Assembly (NCBI RefSeq): GCF_024749285.1
Contig: NZ_CP087196.1
Coordinates: 6,138,001-6,202,000, forward strand
Direction: 5' to 3'
DNA: 64,000 bases
Source of the DNA: Pseudomonas sp. B21-015
Lineage (GTDB): Bacteria; Pseudomonadota; Gammaproteobacteria; Pseudomonadales; Pseudomonadaceae
The notes below the pieces were generated by a model. That model was not told where the DNA came from. It was given only the letters and a program-made list of their open reading frames with translations, and made no database searches. Position 1 is the stretch's first letter. Each line of letters opens with the position of its first letter. Of this stretch, positions 1-7,657 are shown in pieces. Made by a program: the position numbers and the translations under genes.

Positions 1-2
1 CC

Positions 3-665
3 TACGGCCGCACCGCGACCTTCATGCCCAAGCCTCTGTACGGCGACAACGGCTCGGGTATGCACGTTCACCTGTCCATCGCCAAAGATGGCAAGAACAC
101 CTTCGCTGGCGAAGGCTATGCCGGCCTGTCCGACACCGCTCTGTACTTCATCGGCGGCATCATCAAGCACGGTAAGGCCCTGAACGGCTTCACCAACCCG
201 TCGACCAACTCCTACAAGCGTCTGGTCCCAGGTTTCGAAGCGCCAGTGATGCTGGCCTACTCGGCTCGCAACCGTTCCGCTTCGATCCGTATTCCTTACG
301 TGTCCAGCCCTCGCGCTCGCCGTATCGAAGCCCGCTTCCCGGATCCGGCAGCCAACCCGTACCTGGGCTTCGCTGCACTGCTGATGGCTGGCCTGGACGG
401 CATCCAGAACAAGATCCACCCAGGCGACGCGGCTGACAAAAACCTGTACGACCTGCCGCCTGAAGAGGCGAAAGAGATCCCACAAGTTTGCGGCAGCCTG
501 AAAGAAGCCCTGGAAGAGCTGGACAAAGGTCGTGCGTTCCTGACCAAAGGCGGCGTTTTCAGCGACGACTTCATCGACGCTTACATCGCCCTGAAAAGCG
601 AAGAAGAAATCAAGGTTCGCACCTTCGTACACCCACTGGAATATGAGCTGTACTACAGCTGCTGA
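3..665 (+). CDS. glnA: Glutamine synthetase, type I, C-terminal part (5' end outside window)
   Basis: This is the last 220 residues of GlnA, which makes glutamine from glutamate, ammonia and ATP in the cytoplasm. The reading frame is open from base 3, so the gene begins upstream of the window. The sequence shows the active-site segment [10 protein letters not shown], the nucleotide-binding stretch [13 protein letters not shown], and NLYDLPPEE, whose Tyr (codon 447-449) corresponds to Tyr397 of the enteric enzyme, the residue adenylylated by GlnE. It therefore belongs to the adenylylation-regulated class. A strong terminator follows, and ntrBC lie 2 kb downstream, the normal Pseudomonas arrangement. 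Confidence 0.97.
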   Translation, partial: YGRTATFMPKPLYGDNGSGMHVHLSIAKDGKNTFAGEGYAGLSDTALYFIGGIIKHGKALNGFTNPSTNSYKRLVPGFEAPVMLAYSARNRSASIRIPYVSSPRARRIEARFPDPAANPYLGFAALLMAGLDGIQNKIHPGDAADKNLYDLPPEEAKEIPQVCGSLKEALEELDKGRAFLTKGGVFSDDFIDAYIALKSEEEIKVRTFVHPLEYELYYSC

Positions 666-702
666 TCCGGTAGCGCCGCGGTACGCGGCGTGACAAAAGA
701 GA

Positions 703-726
703 GGCCTCCTTCGGGAGGCCTTTTTT
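703..726 (+). terminator. Rho-independent terminator of glnA
   Basis: A perfect 7-bp stem GGCCTCC / GGAGGCC with a TTCG tetraloop (703-720) is followed by six T. A second GC-rich hairpin (CGCCGCG/CGCGGCG, 674-690) lies just before it. Confidence 0.93.
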
Positions 727-799
727 GTGGGCGAACGTCTGTCATCGGATACCCGGTTGCGTGCATCATGCCCTTCATCCGATAAAGCCGAGATCCCCC

Positions 800-1348
800 A
801 TGCGCCTACGCCCATGCCTTGCCTTGCTCACTGCCTTACTGACCAACAGCGCTTTTGCCGACCCGGCACCTGCCGCCCTCGCCCCATTACTTGGCACCAT
901 CGAGGAGCGCCTGGCGATTGCCGATCAGGTCGCGTTGAGCAAATGGGACAGCGGCAAACCCGTCGAGGACCGTCAGCGCGAGCGCGAGGTGATTGCCGGT
1001 GCCGTCACCCTGGCACCTGCCTATAAATTGAGCAACGAAGCTGTCGAGCAATTTTTCTCGGCGCAGATCGAGGCCAATAAACTGGTGCAGTACGCGCACC
1101 TGTCTGACTGGCATGCCCAAGGCAAGGCACCCGACGCCCCTCGCCCCGATCTCGTCGGGCAGATCCGCCCACAACTTGATCGGTTACAAAAACGCCTGCT
1201 GCAACAACTGGCCGACTTCAGCCCTTATCGCAACGACCCGCAGTGCCCCTCCTGGCTGGCCAAGGCCAATAAAACCGGCGCCCAAGTGTCGCTGCGCGAA
1301 CTCGCCAAGGTGCGCGCCACCGCTGAGTTGTGCAGCACCAGCCGCTGA
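800..1348 (+). CDS. Periplasmic monofunctional chorismate mutase (AroQ-gamma type)
   Basis: The 182-residue protein has a cleavable signal peptide (hydrophobic LLTALLTNSAFA, then Asp) followed by an all-helical chorismate mutase domain. The segment RLAIADQVALSKWDSGKPV and the following EDRQREREV carry the Arg, Lys, Asp and Arg/Glu residues expected for the AroQ active site. Two C-terminal Cys (CPSW and ELCSTS) could form the disulphide seen in secreted AroQ-gamma enzymes. It would convert chorismate to prephenate in the periplasm. ATG 800 was chosen because it begins the signal peptide; the upstream in-frame extension looks non-coding. It lies between glnA and the DUF4124 genes on the same strand. 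Confidence 0.85.
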   Translation: MRLRPCLALLTALLTNSAFADPAPAALAPLLGTIEERLAIADQVALSKWDSGKPVEDRQREREVIAGAVTLAPAYKLSNEAVEQFFSAQIEANKLVQYAHLSDWHAQGKAPDAPRPDLVGQIRPQLDRLQKRLLQQLADFSPYRNDPQCPSWLAKANKTGAQVSLRELAKVRATAELCSTSR

Positions 1349-1449
1349 GCCGGCCTGCCGACATGCGCTGATGTGCTCTATGCTCAGCGCTTAGTCGCCA
1401 TGAACGGAACAGGGCCGGACACTTGCCCAACGGCCAATGGAAGCCTGCA

Positions 1450-1965
1450 ATGCGCTCATTGTTGTTATGCCTGCTCGTACTGATCGCCCTGCCCGCCGCC
1501 GCGCAGATCTATAAGTACACCGATGCCAACGGCAACACTGCCTACAGCAATCAACCGCCCGATGGCGTTAAAGCTCAACCGGTCGAATTGCCACCGCTCA
1601 ACAGTGTCGAGCGTCAGTCGCCAAGCGAGCCGGTAGCACCTGTACAAGCCAGTAGCCGCGACCAGCCCCACAGCGCCTATCAAGTGTTGGAGCTGACTGG
1701 CCTGCCCACCGAAGAAGCCTTGCGCGCCAACAACGGCACGTTCACCGTCAGCGTATTGATCAATCCGCGCCTGCAAGGCTCTCACCGATTGAGGCTGTTA
1801 CTGGACGATCAACCCTACGGCCAGCCGAGCAACGTACCGATTCTGCAATTGGTGAACATCGACCGCGGCGAACACCGCTTTGCGGTTCAGGTGATCGATG
1901 GGCAAAACGTCGTACAGCAGAGCCCCACCGTGACTCTCACCGTACAACGGGTGCATAAGCCTTGA
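1450..1965 (+). CDS. DUF4124 domain-containing exported protein (first copy)
   Basis: A 171-residue secreted protein of unknown function. A signal peptide (LLLCLLVLIALPAAAQ) is followed by the DUF4124 signature IYKYTDANGNTAYSNQPP, and the C-terminal half is a predicted beta-sandwich with VSVLINPRLQGSHRLRLLLD. It is a paralogue of the next gene: both share the YxDAxGNxxxxxQP motif and the later NIDRG...HxxxVxxxD block. The ATG at 1450 starts the signal peptide. Its stop codon overlaps the start of the next gene, so the two are translationally coupled. Such pairs commonly precede ntrB in pseudomonads; their role is unknown. Confidence 0.8.
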   Translation: MRSLLLCLLVLIALPAAAQIYKYTDANGNTAYSNQPPDGVKAQPVELPPLNSVERQSPSEPVAPVQASSRDQPHSAYQVLELTGLPTEEALRANNGTFTVSVLINPRLQGSHRLRLLLDDQPYGQPSNVPILQLVNIDRGEHRFAVQVIDGQNVVQQSPTVTLTVQRVHKP

Positions 1966-2570
1966 GGGCCTGGTTGTTGGCCGCGTGCCTGATCAGCCTG
2001 CCGGCAATAGCCGAGGTCTTCACCTACATCGACGCCCAGGGCAATCGGGTCTTCACCGATCAACCGGGCACCCGTAACGCCAAGCGTGTGCCACTGGCAA
2101 CGAGCAATCGAATGTCGGCCAACCCGAGCGGCGCGGTGCCCATGACCGCCGCGAAACAGAACCCGGCCAAACCACTGTTTCATTACGACATGCTCCGTGT
2201 GCTGGTGCCAGAGCCGGATGCCACGATCCGTAGCAATGCCGGTGAACTGATCGCCAGCGTTACCAGCGAACCCGCCCTGCAACGGGGCCATCGTTACCGT
2301 TTGCTGCTGGACGGCCAGCCCACCGCCGAACCCGGTCCGAGCCCGGTGTTCGCCCTGAGCAACATCGACCGTGGCACCCATAACCTGTCGGTGGAAATCC
2401 TCGACGAACAGGGCCGTATCGTCGAACGCACGGCCAATCAACCGTTCCACATGCTGCGCATTTCCCTGGCACAGAAACGCCAGGCCAAACCCTGCGTGCT
2501 CACCGACTACGGCCAACGGCCGGAATGCCCTCTCAAAGACAAACCCGAAGAAGAAAAGAGCTTCTTTTAA
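1962..2570 (+). CDS. DUF4124 domain-containing exported protein (second copy)
   Basis: A 202-residue exported protein, paralogous to the preceding gene. It appears to start at TTG 1962, overlapping the previous TGA by 4 bases; no ATG gives a complete signal peptide (LLAACLISLPAIAE). The DUF4124 motif VFTYIDAQGNRVFTDQP follows immediately, and a second domain contains YRLLLDGQP and FALSNIDRGTHNLSV, mirroring the first copy. The tail is rich in Lys and Glu (KDKPEEEKSFF). Function is unknown; a cell-envelope role is an inference from the signal peptide only. Confidence 0.78.
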   Translation: MRAWLLAACLISLPAIAEVFTYIDAQGNRVFTDQPGTRNAKRVPLATSNRMSANPSGAVPMTAAKQNPAKPLFHYDMLRVLVPEPDATIRSNAGELIASVTSEPALQRGHRYRLLLDGQPTAEPGPSPVFALSNIDRGTHNLSVEILDEQGRIVERTANQPFHMLRISLAQKRQAKPCVLTDYGQRPECPLKDKPEEEKSFF

Positions 2571-2585
2571 CTTCGTTCAGGCTCA

Positions 2586-2602
2586 CGCACTATATTGGTG
2601 CA
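2586..2602. promoter_or_regulatory. Candidate NtrC-binding site upstream of ntrB
   Basis: CGCACTATATTGGTGCA matches the dyad TGCACYA-N3-TGGTGCA at every defined position except the first. It lies about 155 bp upstream of the start site implied by the sigma-54-type promoter at 2729-2746, a normal enhancer distance. Confidence 0.7.
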
Positions 2603-2728
2603 AATATCCGCACCGCACTCATGCCTTCAACCCATTTTGGTTCGAAAGCACGTGCAAAAACTGGCAGAGCGCCACGCAAACGAGCGTAAAACGCCTATTT
2701 CAGGCTCTAAACGCTTCTTTTCGGAGCC

Positions 2729-2746
2729 TTGGTTTGGTTTTTGCAT
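2729..2746 (+). promoter_or_regulatory. Candidate sigma-54 (-24/-12) promoter of ntrBC
   Basis: TTGGTTTGGTTTTTGCAT has GG (2731-2732) and GC (2743-2744) separated by exactly 10 bases, with a T-rich TTTTTGCAT -12 box. The -24 side lacks the usual CAC, so it would be a moderate promoter. Transcription would begin near 2756, 46 bases before the ntrB ATG. Confidence 0.45.
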
Positions 2747-2801
2747 TTTCCTCGTATCAGCGCGTTATCCACGCGCATGCCCTGCTCCAAAAGAGGTCCT
2801 G

Positions 2802-3887
2802 ATGACCATTAGCGACGCACTACACCGCTTGCTACTCGACAACCTGACCACCGCAACCATTTTGCTCGACGCCGAACTGCGCCTCGAGTACATGAACCCC
2901 GCGGCGGAGATGCTCTTGGCCATCAGCGGCCAGCGAAGCCATGGGCAGTTCATCAGTGAGTTGTTCACCGAATCCACAGAAGCGCTGAACTCCCTGCGCC
3001 AGGCGGTCGAGCAGGCGCATCCGTTCACCAAGCGCGAAGCGATGCTCACCGCCCTCACCGGCCAGACCCTGACCGTCGATTACGCGGTGACGCCGATCCT
3101 GAGCAATGGCGACACGATGCTGCTGCTGGAGGTTCACCCTCGTGACCGCTTGCTGCGAATCACCAAGGAAGAGGCGCAGCTGTCGAAGCAGGAAACCAGC
3201 AAGATGCTGGTGCGCGGCCTCGCTCACGAGATCAAGAACCCTCTCGGAGGGATTCGCGGCGCAGCTCAGTTGCTCGCCCGTGAATTGCCGGAAGAAAGCC
3301 TGCGCGATTACACCAACGTGATCATTGAAGAGGCCGACCGCCTGCGCAATCTGGTGGATCGCATGCTCGGCTCCAACAAACTGCCGTCGCTGGCCATGTG
3401 CAACGTCCACGAAGTGCTGGAGCGCGTCTGTCATCTGGTGGAGGCCGAAAGCCAGGGCTGCATCACTTTGGTGCGCGACTACGACCCAAGCATTCCCGAC
3501 GTGTTGATCGACCGCGAACAAATGATTCAGGCGGTGCTGAACATTGTGCGCAACGCGATGCAGGCCATCAGCAGCCAGAACGAGCTGCGCCTTGGCCGCA
3601 TCAGCCTGCGCACCCGCGCCATGCGCCAGTTCACCATCGGCCATGTGCGCCATCGCCTGGTGACCAAGATCGAAATCATCGACAACGGCCCGGGAATCCC
3701 CGCCGAGCTGCAGGAAACCATCTTCTTCCCCATGGTCAGCGGCCGCCCGGACGGTACCGGGCTGGGCCTGGCCATTACCCAGAACATCATCAGCCAGCAC
3801 CAGGGCCTGATCGAATGTGACAGCCATCCAGGCCACACCACGTTCTCGATCTTTCTGCCACTGGAACAAGGAGCCACATCGACATGA
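2802..3887 (+). CDS. ntrB: Nitrogen regulation sensor histidine kinase NtrB
   Basis: The 361-residue cytosolic kinase/phosphatase phosphorylates NtrC under nitrogen limitation and is controlled by PII protein. An N-terminal PAS domain (about residues 8-120) leads to the H-box GLAHEIKNPLGG, then the N-box NIVRNAMQAI, the G1 box DNGPGIP and the G2 box GTGLGLAI. There are no membrane segments, as expected for NtrB. ATG 2802 is preceded by AAGAGG at good spacing and gives the usual family length; an in-frame extension back to 2595 runs through the putative promoter and is rejected. It overlaps ntrC by 4 bases. Confidence 0.96.
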   Translation: MTISDALHRLLLDNLTTATILLDAELRLEYMNPAAEMLLAISGQRSHGQFISELFTESTEALNSLRQAVEQAHPFTKREAMLTALTGQTLTVDYAVTPILSNGDTMLLLEVHPRDRLLRITKEEAQLSKQETSKMLVRGLAHEIKNPLGGIRGAAQLLARELPEESLRDYTNVIIEEADRLRNLVDRMLGSNKLPSLAMCNVHEVLERVCHLVEAESQGCITLVRDYDPSIPDVLIDREQMIQAVLNIVRNAMQAISSQNELRLGRISLRTRAMRQFTIGHVRHRLVTKIEIIDNGPGIPAELQETIFFPMVSGRPDGTGLGLAITQNIISQHQGLIECDSHPGHTTFSIFLPLEQGATST

Positions 3888-5320
3888 GCCGTAGTGAAAC
3901 CGTGTGGATCGTCGATGACGACCGTTCTATCCGTTGGGTCCTGGAAAAAGCCTTACAGCAGGAAGGCATGACCACGCAAAGCTTCGACAGCGCCGATGGC
4001 GTGATGAGCCGCCTGGCGCGCCAGCAGCCGGACGTGATCATCTCCGACATCCGCATGCCGGGTGCCAGCGGTCTGGACCTTCTGGCGCGGATTCGCGAAC
4101 AACACCCACGGCTGCCGGTCATCATCATGACTGCCCACTCTGACCTGGATAGCGCTGTCGCGTCCTATCAGGGCGGCGCATTCGAATACCTGCCCAAGCC
4201 GTTCGATGTCGACGAGGCTGTGTCTCTGGTCAAGCGCGCCAACCAGCACGCTCAGGAACAGCAAGGCCTGGAAGTCGTCCCGACGCTGACCCGCACCCCG
4301 GAAATCATCGGCGAAGCGCCGGCGATGCAGGAAGTGTTTCGCGCTATCGGGCGTTTGAGTCACTCCAACATCACCGTGCTGATCAACGGCGAATCCGGTA
4401 CCGGTAAAGAACTGGTAGCCCACGCCCTGCACCGCCACAGCCCACGGGCGGCGTCGCCGTTCATTGCGTTGAACATGGCAGCGATCCCCAAGGATCTGAT
4501 GGAGTCCGAGCTGTTCGGCCATGAGAAAGGCGCGTTCACCGGCGCGGCCAACCTGCGTCGCGGGCGTTTTGAACAGGCCGACGGCGGCACGCTGTTCCTC
4601 GATGAAATCGGCGACATGCCGGCGGATACTCAGACGCGCTTGCTGCGGGTACTGGCGGACGGTGAGTTTTACCGCGTCGGCGGTCATACGCCGGTGAAAG
4701 TCGATGTGCGCATCATCGCAGCGACTCACCAGAACCTGGAAACCCTGGTCCATGCCGGAAAATTCCGTGAGGACTTGTTCCATCGCCTCAACGTGATCCG
4801 CATCCACATTCCACGGATGTCTGACCGTCGCGAAGACATCCCGACCCTGGCCAAGCACTTCCTCAGCCGCGCCGCGCAAGAACTGGCGGTGGAACCGAAG
4901 CTGCTGAAAAGCGAAACCGAGGAATACCTGAAAAACCTGCCGTGGCCGGGCAACGTGCGTCAGTTGGAGAACACCTGCCGCTGGATCACCGTAATGGCTT
5001 CGGGTCGCGAAGTGCACATCAGCGACCTGCCACCCGAGCTGCTGAGCCTGCCGCAGGATTCGGCACCGGTGACCAACTGGGAGCAAGCGCTACGTCAGTG
5101 GGCCGATCAGGCGTTGGCGCGCGGTCAATCGAGCCTGCTCGACAGCGCCGTGCCGGCCTTCGAGCGGATCATGATCGAAACCGCCCTCAAACACACCGCC
5201 GGCCGCCGCCGCGACGCCGCCGTGTTGCTGGGTTGGGGCCGTAATACCTTGACGCGCAAGATCAAGGAATTGGGGATGAAGGTAGATGGTGGGGATGATG
5301 ATGAGGGGGATGAGGGTTAA
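3884..5320 (+). CDS. ntrC: Nitrogen regulation response regulator NtrC
   Basis: A sigma-54-dependent enhancer-binding protein of 478 residues. The receiver domain (1-120) has Asp55 in ISDIRMPG as the phosphoacceptor and acidic residues in VDDD. The central AAA+ domain shows Walker A GESGTGKE, the sigma-54 contact loop GAFTGA and Walker B GGTLFLDEIGD. A Fis-type helix-turn-helix closes the protein (RRRDAAVLLGWGRNTLTRKI). The extreme C-terminus is an acidic run (GGDDDEGDEG). It is co-transcribed with ntrB (ATGA overlap) and probably controls the sigma-54 promoters seen upstream of ntrB, at the NrsZ locus and before the permease near 30.4 kb. Confidence 0.97.
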   Translation: MSRSETVWIVDDDRSIRWVLEKALQQEGMTTQSFDSADGVMSRLARQQPDVIISDIRMPGASGLDLLARIREQHPRLPVIIMTAHSDLDSAVASYQGGAFEYLPKPFDVDEAVSLVKRANQHAQEQQGLEVVPTLTRTPEIIGEAPAMQEVFRAIGRLSHSNITVLINGESGTGKELVAHALHRHSPRAASPFIALNMAAIPKDLMESELFGHEKGAFTGAANLRRGRFEQADGGTLFLDEIGDMPADTQTRLLRVLADGEFYRVGGHTPVKVDVRIIAATHQNLETLVHAGKFREDLFHRLNVIRIHIPRMSDRREDIPTLAKHFLSRAAQELAVEPKLLKSETEEYLKNLPWPGNVRQLENTCRWITVMASGREVHISDLPPELLSLPQDSAPVTNWEQALRQWADQALARGQSSLLDSAVPAFERIMIETALKHTAGRRRDAAVLLGWGRNTLTRKIKELGMKVDGGDDDEGDEG

Positions 5321-5354
5321 ACACCCTTTAGCTCTTCGTTGACCGCAAGATCCA

Positions 5355-5443
5355 ATCGCGGGCAAGCCCGCTCCCACAGGATTTGTGCCAAGCCCATCTT
5401 TTGTGGCTGACCGAACCCATGTGGGAGCGGGCTTGCCCGCGAT
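5355..5443. repeat. REP pair (inverted) downstream of ntrC
   Basis: Two copies of the Pseudomonas REP core face each other: TCGCGGGCAAGCCCGCTCCC (5355-5374 onward) and its complement in GTGGGAGCGGGCTTGCCCGC (from 5421), with about 40 bp between. Confidence 0.9.
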
Positions 5444-5459
5444 GCTTTTAAGGGCTGAA

Positions 5460-5476
5460 TGCACCGCCGCAATGCA
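5460..5476. promoter_or_regulatory. Possible NtrC-binding site upstream of the NrsZ promoter
   Basis: TGCACCGCCGCAATGCA keeps the first half of the NtrC dyad almost intact and part of the second, with the right 7-base spacing between cores (GCAC ... ATGC). A further TGCACCA half-site overlaps at 5473-5479. It is about 170-185 bp upstream of the predicted start site. Confidence 0.35.
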
Positions 5477-5554
5477 CCATGACCCGCAATCGCGCACGAC
5501 AACCGATCCAAAATTCGGCCTTCACCTGCAAAAAAAACATATCGCACAAACACC

Positions 5555-5577
5555 AAAGCCCCGGATCACGGGGCTTT
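5555..5577 (+). terminator. Probable terminator after ntrC
   Basis: AAAGCCCCGGATCACGGGGC followed by TTT forms a 7-8 bp GC stem with a short T-run; it separates ntrC from the small RNA promoter. Confidence 0.55.
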
Positions 5578-5616
5578 CAGCGCTGCTCGACGGCTTTCTG
5601 TTGCAACTTGTTAAAA

Positions 5617-5635
5617 ACTGGCACGCACCCTGCAT
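5617..5635 (+). promoter_or_regulatory. Sigma-54 promoter of the NrsZ-type small RNA
   Basis: ACTGGCACGCACCCTGCAT fits the -24/-12 consensus TGGCAC-N5-TTGC at all but one base, with GG (5620-5621) and GC (5632-5633) separated by exactly 10. The predicted start site is near 5645. Confidence 0.8.
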
Positions 5636-5644
5636 CAGTCCAAT

Positions 5645-5870
5645 CAGTGATTCGATTCACTACCCAGTTTCGGGGACCTTGGTACAGGCAGGCCGGGGAT
5701 TCCCCTCTTTACACCGGGCTCATACCGCAACAGCGACGAGCCCATCCCGTTTTGGGGTCCTTGGTACAGGCAGGCCGGGGATTCCCTCTTTACACCGGGC
5801 TCACGACGCAATGCGCGAGCCCTCCCGTTTCGGGAACCTTGGTACAGGCAGGCCGGGGATTCCCTCTTTT
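5645..5870 (+). ncRNA. nrsZ: NrsZ-like nitrogen-regulated small RNA with three tandem repeats
   Basis: About 225 bases between ntrC and the next gene hold three copies of an approximately 80-base unit, with the conserved core CCTTGGTACAGGCAGGCCGG at 5677, 5759 and 5837. Units one and two end in a GGGCTC...GAGCCC hairpin; the last ends in GGGAACC...GGATTCCC followed by TCTTTTATT, a plausible terminator. No long frame fits. From memory, P. aeruginosa NrsZ lies in exactly this place, is transcribed by RpoN under NtrBC, is processed, and carries repeated stem-loops. Position, promoter and repeat structure all agree; the 3' end is approximate. Confidence 0.75.
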
Positions 5871-6309
5871 ATTGCTCTCGGAGATGGATCTCCAGCCGCC
5901 AGCGGTCATCGACCTCGCTACCGGCCCACTCGCCCTGCAGTGGCCGGGCCGCCACCACCGTCAGTAACAACCCCCCATCACTCAGCCGCGTTCGCCAGTT
6001 CACGTCCTTGCCGTTGAGCTTGAGCTGACCTTTCTGCGCACGGCCTTCAGCCTCGAACAACAGTGCGAGGCTACCGTCGACGAACTCGCCGTGGGTCTTG
6101 GGTTCGTTGTTGAACCACACCACCAGCCCGTTATTCGTCACCTCGACCTGCTGCAATTCGCTGGGGTCGGGGGTGGTCAGGCGACCGATCATCAGGCCCA
6201 CCATCACCCCGACGATCGCCAATGAAGCCATCACCCGCGGGAATAGTTTCGAACGGGGGTCCGCTTGCGGCGTAGAATGCCCGTCATCTTTACCTTCGGA
6301 GCCGTGCAT
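5869..6309 (-). CDS. Conserved hypothetical membrane-anchored protein
   Basis: A 146-residue protein of unknown function. A short polar N-terminus is followed by a single membrane segment ([17 protein letters not shown], about 26-42), then a periplasmic domain with [13 protein letters not shown] and beta-rich segments. Its initiation codon overlaps that of trmL on the other strand, the two ATGs sharing one CATG. A homologue sits next to trmL at the same place in P. aeruginosa as I recall it. Its stop is at the 3' end of the NrsZ-like RNA, so the two transcripts may converge. No domain is recognised. Confidence 0.75.
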   Translation of the reverse strand: MHGSEGKDDGHSTPQADPRSKLFPRVMASLAIVGVMVGLMIGRLTTPDPSELQQVEVTNNGLVVWFNNEPKTHGEFVDGSLALLFEAEGRAQKGQLKLNGKDVNWRTRLSDGGLLLTVVAARPLQGEWAGSEVDDRWRLEIHLREQ

Positions 6310-6763
6310 GTTTCACGTCATCCTTTTCCAACCAGAAATTCCGCCGAATACCGGCAACGTTATCAGGCTGTGCGCCAACAGTGGCTGCCACCTGCATTTG
6401 ATCGAACCGCTGGGCTTCGAGATGGACGACAAGCGCCTGCGCCGGGCCGGCCTCGATTACCATGAGTATGCCACCCTGCAACGCCACGCAGACCTTGCCA
6501 GCTGCCTGGAAAGCCTCGGCCATCCTCGGCTGTTCGCCTTTACCACCAAGGGCTCGCGGCCATTTCACGAGGCCAGCTTCGCCGAAGGCGATGCGTTCCT
6601 GTTCGGCCCGGAAAGCCGTGGCTTGCCGGCCGAAGTGCTCGAGGCCCTGCCCGGCGAACAGCGTCTGCGCTTGCCGATGCGCGAAGGTTGCCGCAGCCTG
6701 AACCTGTCCAACACCGTGGCCATCGCCGTGTACGAAGCCTGGCGTCAGCTCGGGTTCAAGTAA
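6308..6763 (+). CDS. trmL: tRNA (cytidine/uridine-34-2'-O)-methyltransferase TrmL
   Basis: A 151-residue SPOUT-class methyltransferase that 2'-O-methylates the wobble base of tRNA-Leu isoacceptors using S-adenosylmethionine. The sequence begins [20 protein letters not shown], then [14 protein letters not shown], and has the knotted SAM site [10 protein letters not shown] and [19 protein letters not shown]. Length and ends match the family. ATG 6308 was chosen because the family starts exactly there; an upstream in-frame extension runs antisense to the neighbouring gene. It is followed by a hairpin repeat and a shared terminator with secB. Confidence 0.95.
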   Translation: MFHVILFQPEIPPNTGNVIRLCANSGCHLHLIEPLGFEMDDKRLRRAGLDYHEYATLQRHADLASCLESLGHPRLFAFTTKGSRPFHEASFAEGDAFLFGPESRGLPAEVLEALPGEQRLRLPMREGCRSLNLSNTVAIAVYEAWRQLGFK

Positions 6764-6774
6764 TCTCGAGACCT

Positions 6775-6805
6775 GATCGTTCCCACGCTCTGCGTGGGAA
6801 CGATC
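6775..6805. repeat. Perfect inverted repeat of the REP class
   Basis: GATCGTTCCCACG-CTCTG-CGTGGGAACGATC is a perfect 13-bp palindrome, a common dispersed Pseudomonas intergenic repeat, placed between trmL and secB. Confidence 0.85.
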
Positions 6806-6812
6806 ACCCAAG

Positions 6813-6841
6813 AAAAAAGCGCCTGTTACGGCGCTTTTTTC
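6813..6841. terminator. Bidirectional terminator between trmL and secB
   Basis: AAAAAAGCGCC-TGTTAC-GGCGCTTTTTT: a stem with an A-run on one side and T-run on the other serves the convergent trmL and secB transcripts. Confidence 0.9.
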
Positions 6842-6858
6842 GTTACTGCATCGAACAC

Positions 6859-7344
6859 TTACTGAACAGTTGGAGTCTCGCCAGCCGCCTGCATGCGTTG
6901 CAGCTCTTGTGCGTACAGCGCGTCGAAGTTCACCGGGGCCAGCATCAGAGCCGGGAACGAACCGCGGGTGACCAGGCTGTCCAGGGTTTCGCGAGCGTAC
7001 GGGAACAGGATGTTCGGGCAGAACGCGCCCAGGGTGTGGCTCATCGAAGCGTCATCCAGGTTCTTGATCAGGAAGATCCCGGCCTGTTGCACTTCAGCAA
7101 TGAACGCCACTTCTTCACCGTTTTTCACGGTAACCGACAGGGTCAGCACGACTTCGTGGAAGTCGCCTTCCAGAGCCTTCTGGCGGGTGTTCAGATCCAG
7201 ACCGACGCTCGGCTCCCACTGCTGGCGGAAGATCGCCGGGCTTTTCGGGGCCTCGAAGGACAAGTCACGTACGTAGATGCGCTGCAAGGAGAATTGCGGT
7301 GCGGTTTCTTCTTCGCTAGCTGCAGTGTTCTGTTGGTCAGTCAT
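6859..7344 (-). CDS. secB: Protein-export chaperone SecB
   Basis: The 161-residue cytosolic tetrameric chaperone keeps preproteins unfolded and delivers them to SecA. Recognisable blocks are [51 protein letters not shown] and [15 protein letters not shown]. The C-terminal tail is polar. The start is set at 7344 (MTDQQN), as in other pseudomonads; the upstream in-frame extension is rejected because it would cover the ribosome-binding region. Third gene of a rhodanese-grxC-secB operon. Confidence 0.97.
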   Translation of the reverse strand: MTDQQNTAASEEETAPQFSLQRIYVRDLSFEAPKSPAIFRQQWEPSVGLDLNTRQKALEGDFHEVVLTLSVTVKNGEEVAFIAEVQQAGIFLIKNLDDASMSHTLGAFCPNILFPYARETLDSLVTRGSFPALMLAPVNFDALYAQELQRMQAAGETPTVQ

Positions 7345-7401
7345 CTCAGATCCTTTCTGATCTCGGGTCTTGTAGGGTATGGCTATTTTCAAGTAAGGCA
7401 G

Positions 7402-7656
7402 TCAGGCCTTGAGCATGGCGTCGAGCTTACCGGCGCGCTCCAGGGCAAACAAATCATCACAGCCGCCAACGTGGGTGCTGCCGATCCAGATCTGCGGCAC
7501 GGACGTACGCCCGGCCTTCTGAGCCATCGCGGCACGCACCTGCGGCTTGCCATCGACCTTGATCTCTTCGAAGGCTACGCCTTTGTTCTCGAGCAGGTAC
7601 TTGGCTCGCGAGCAATAAGGGCAGTAATCGCTGGAATAGACGACGACGTTGTTCAT
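7402..7656 (-). CDS. grxC: Glutaredoxin 3
   Basis: An 84-residue thioredoxin-fold protein that reduces disulphides and glutathione mixed disulphides. It has the dithiol site CPYC (after VVVYSSDY), the cis-Pro loop TSVPQIWI and the GSH-binding GGCDDL. Length is typical. One base separates it from the rhodanese-like gene upstream and 57 from secB downstream, the conserved Pseudomonas and enteric arrangement. Confidence 0.97.
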   Translation of the reverse strand: MNNVVVYSSDYCPYCSRAKYLLENKGVAFEEIKVDGKPQVRAAMAQKAGRTSVPQIWIGSTHVGGCDDLFALERAGKLDAMLKA

Positions 7657-7657
7657 G

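Noticed and set aside
2595..2801. N-terminal extension of NtrB by 69 codons
   Set aside because: It runs through the NtrC site and promoter, has no homology to NtrB, and ATG 2802 has a good ribosome-binding site and gives the standard length.
5645..5870. CRISPR array
   Set aside because: Only three units, with conserved sequence throughout rather than unique spacers between short repeats; no cas genes. It fits a repeat-containing small RNA.
5385..6017. Open frames through the NrsZ repeats
   Set aside because: Repeat-derived peptide (recurring TGRPGIPSLHRAH) with no ribosome-binding site; the repeats, hairpins and sigma-54 promoter indicate RNA.
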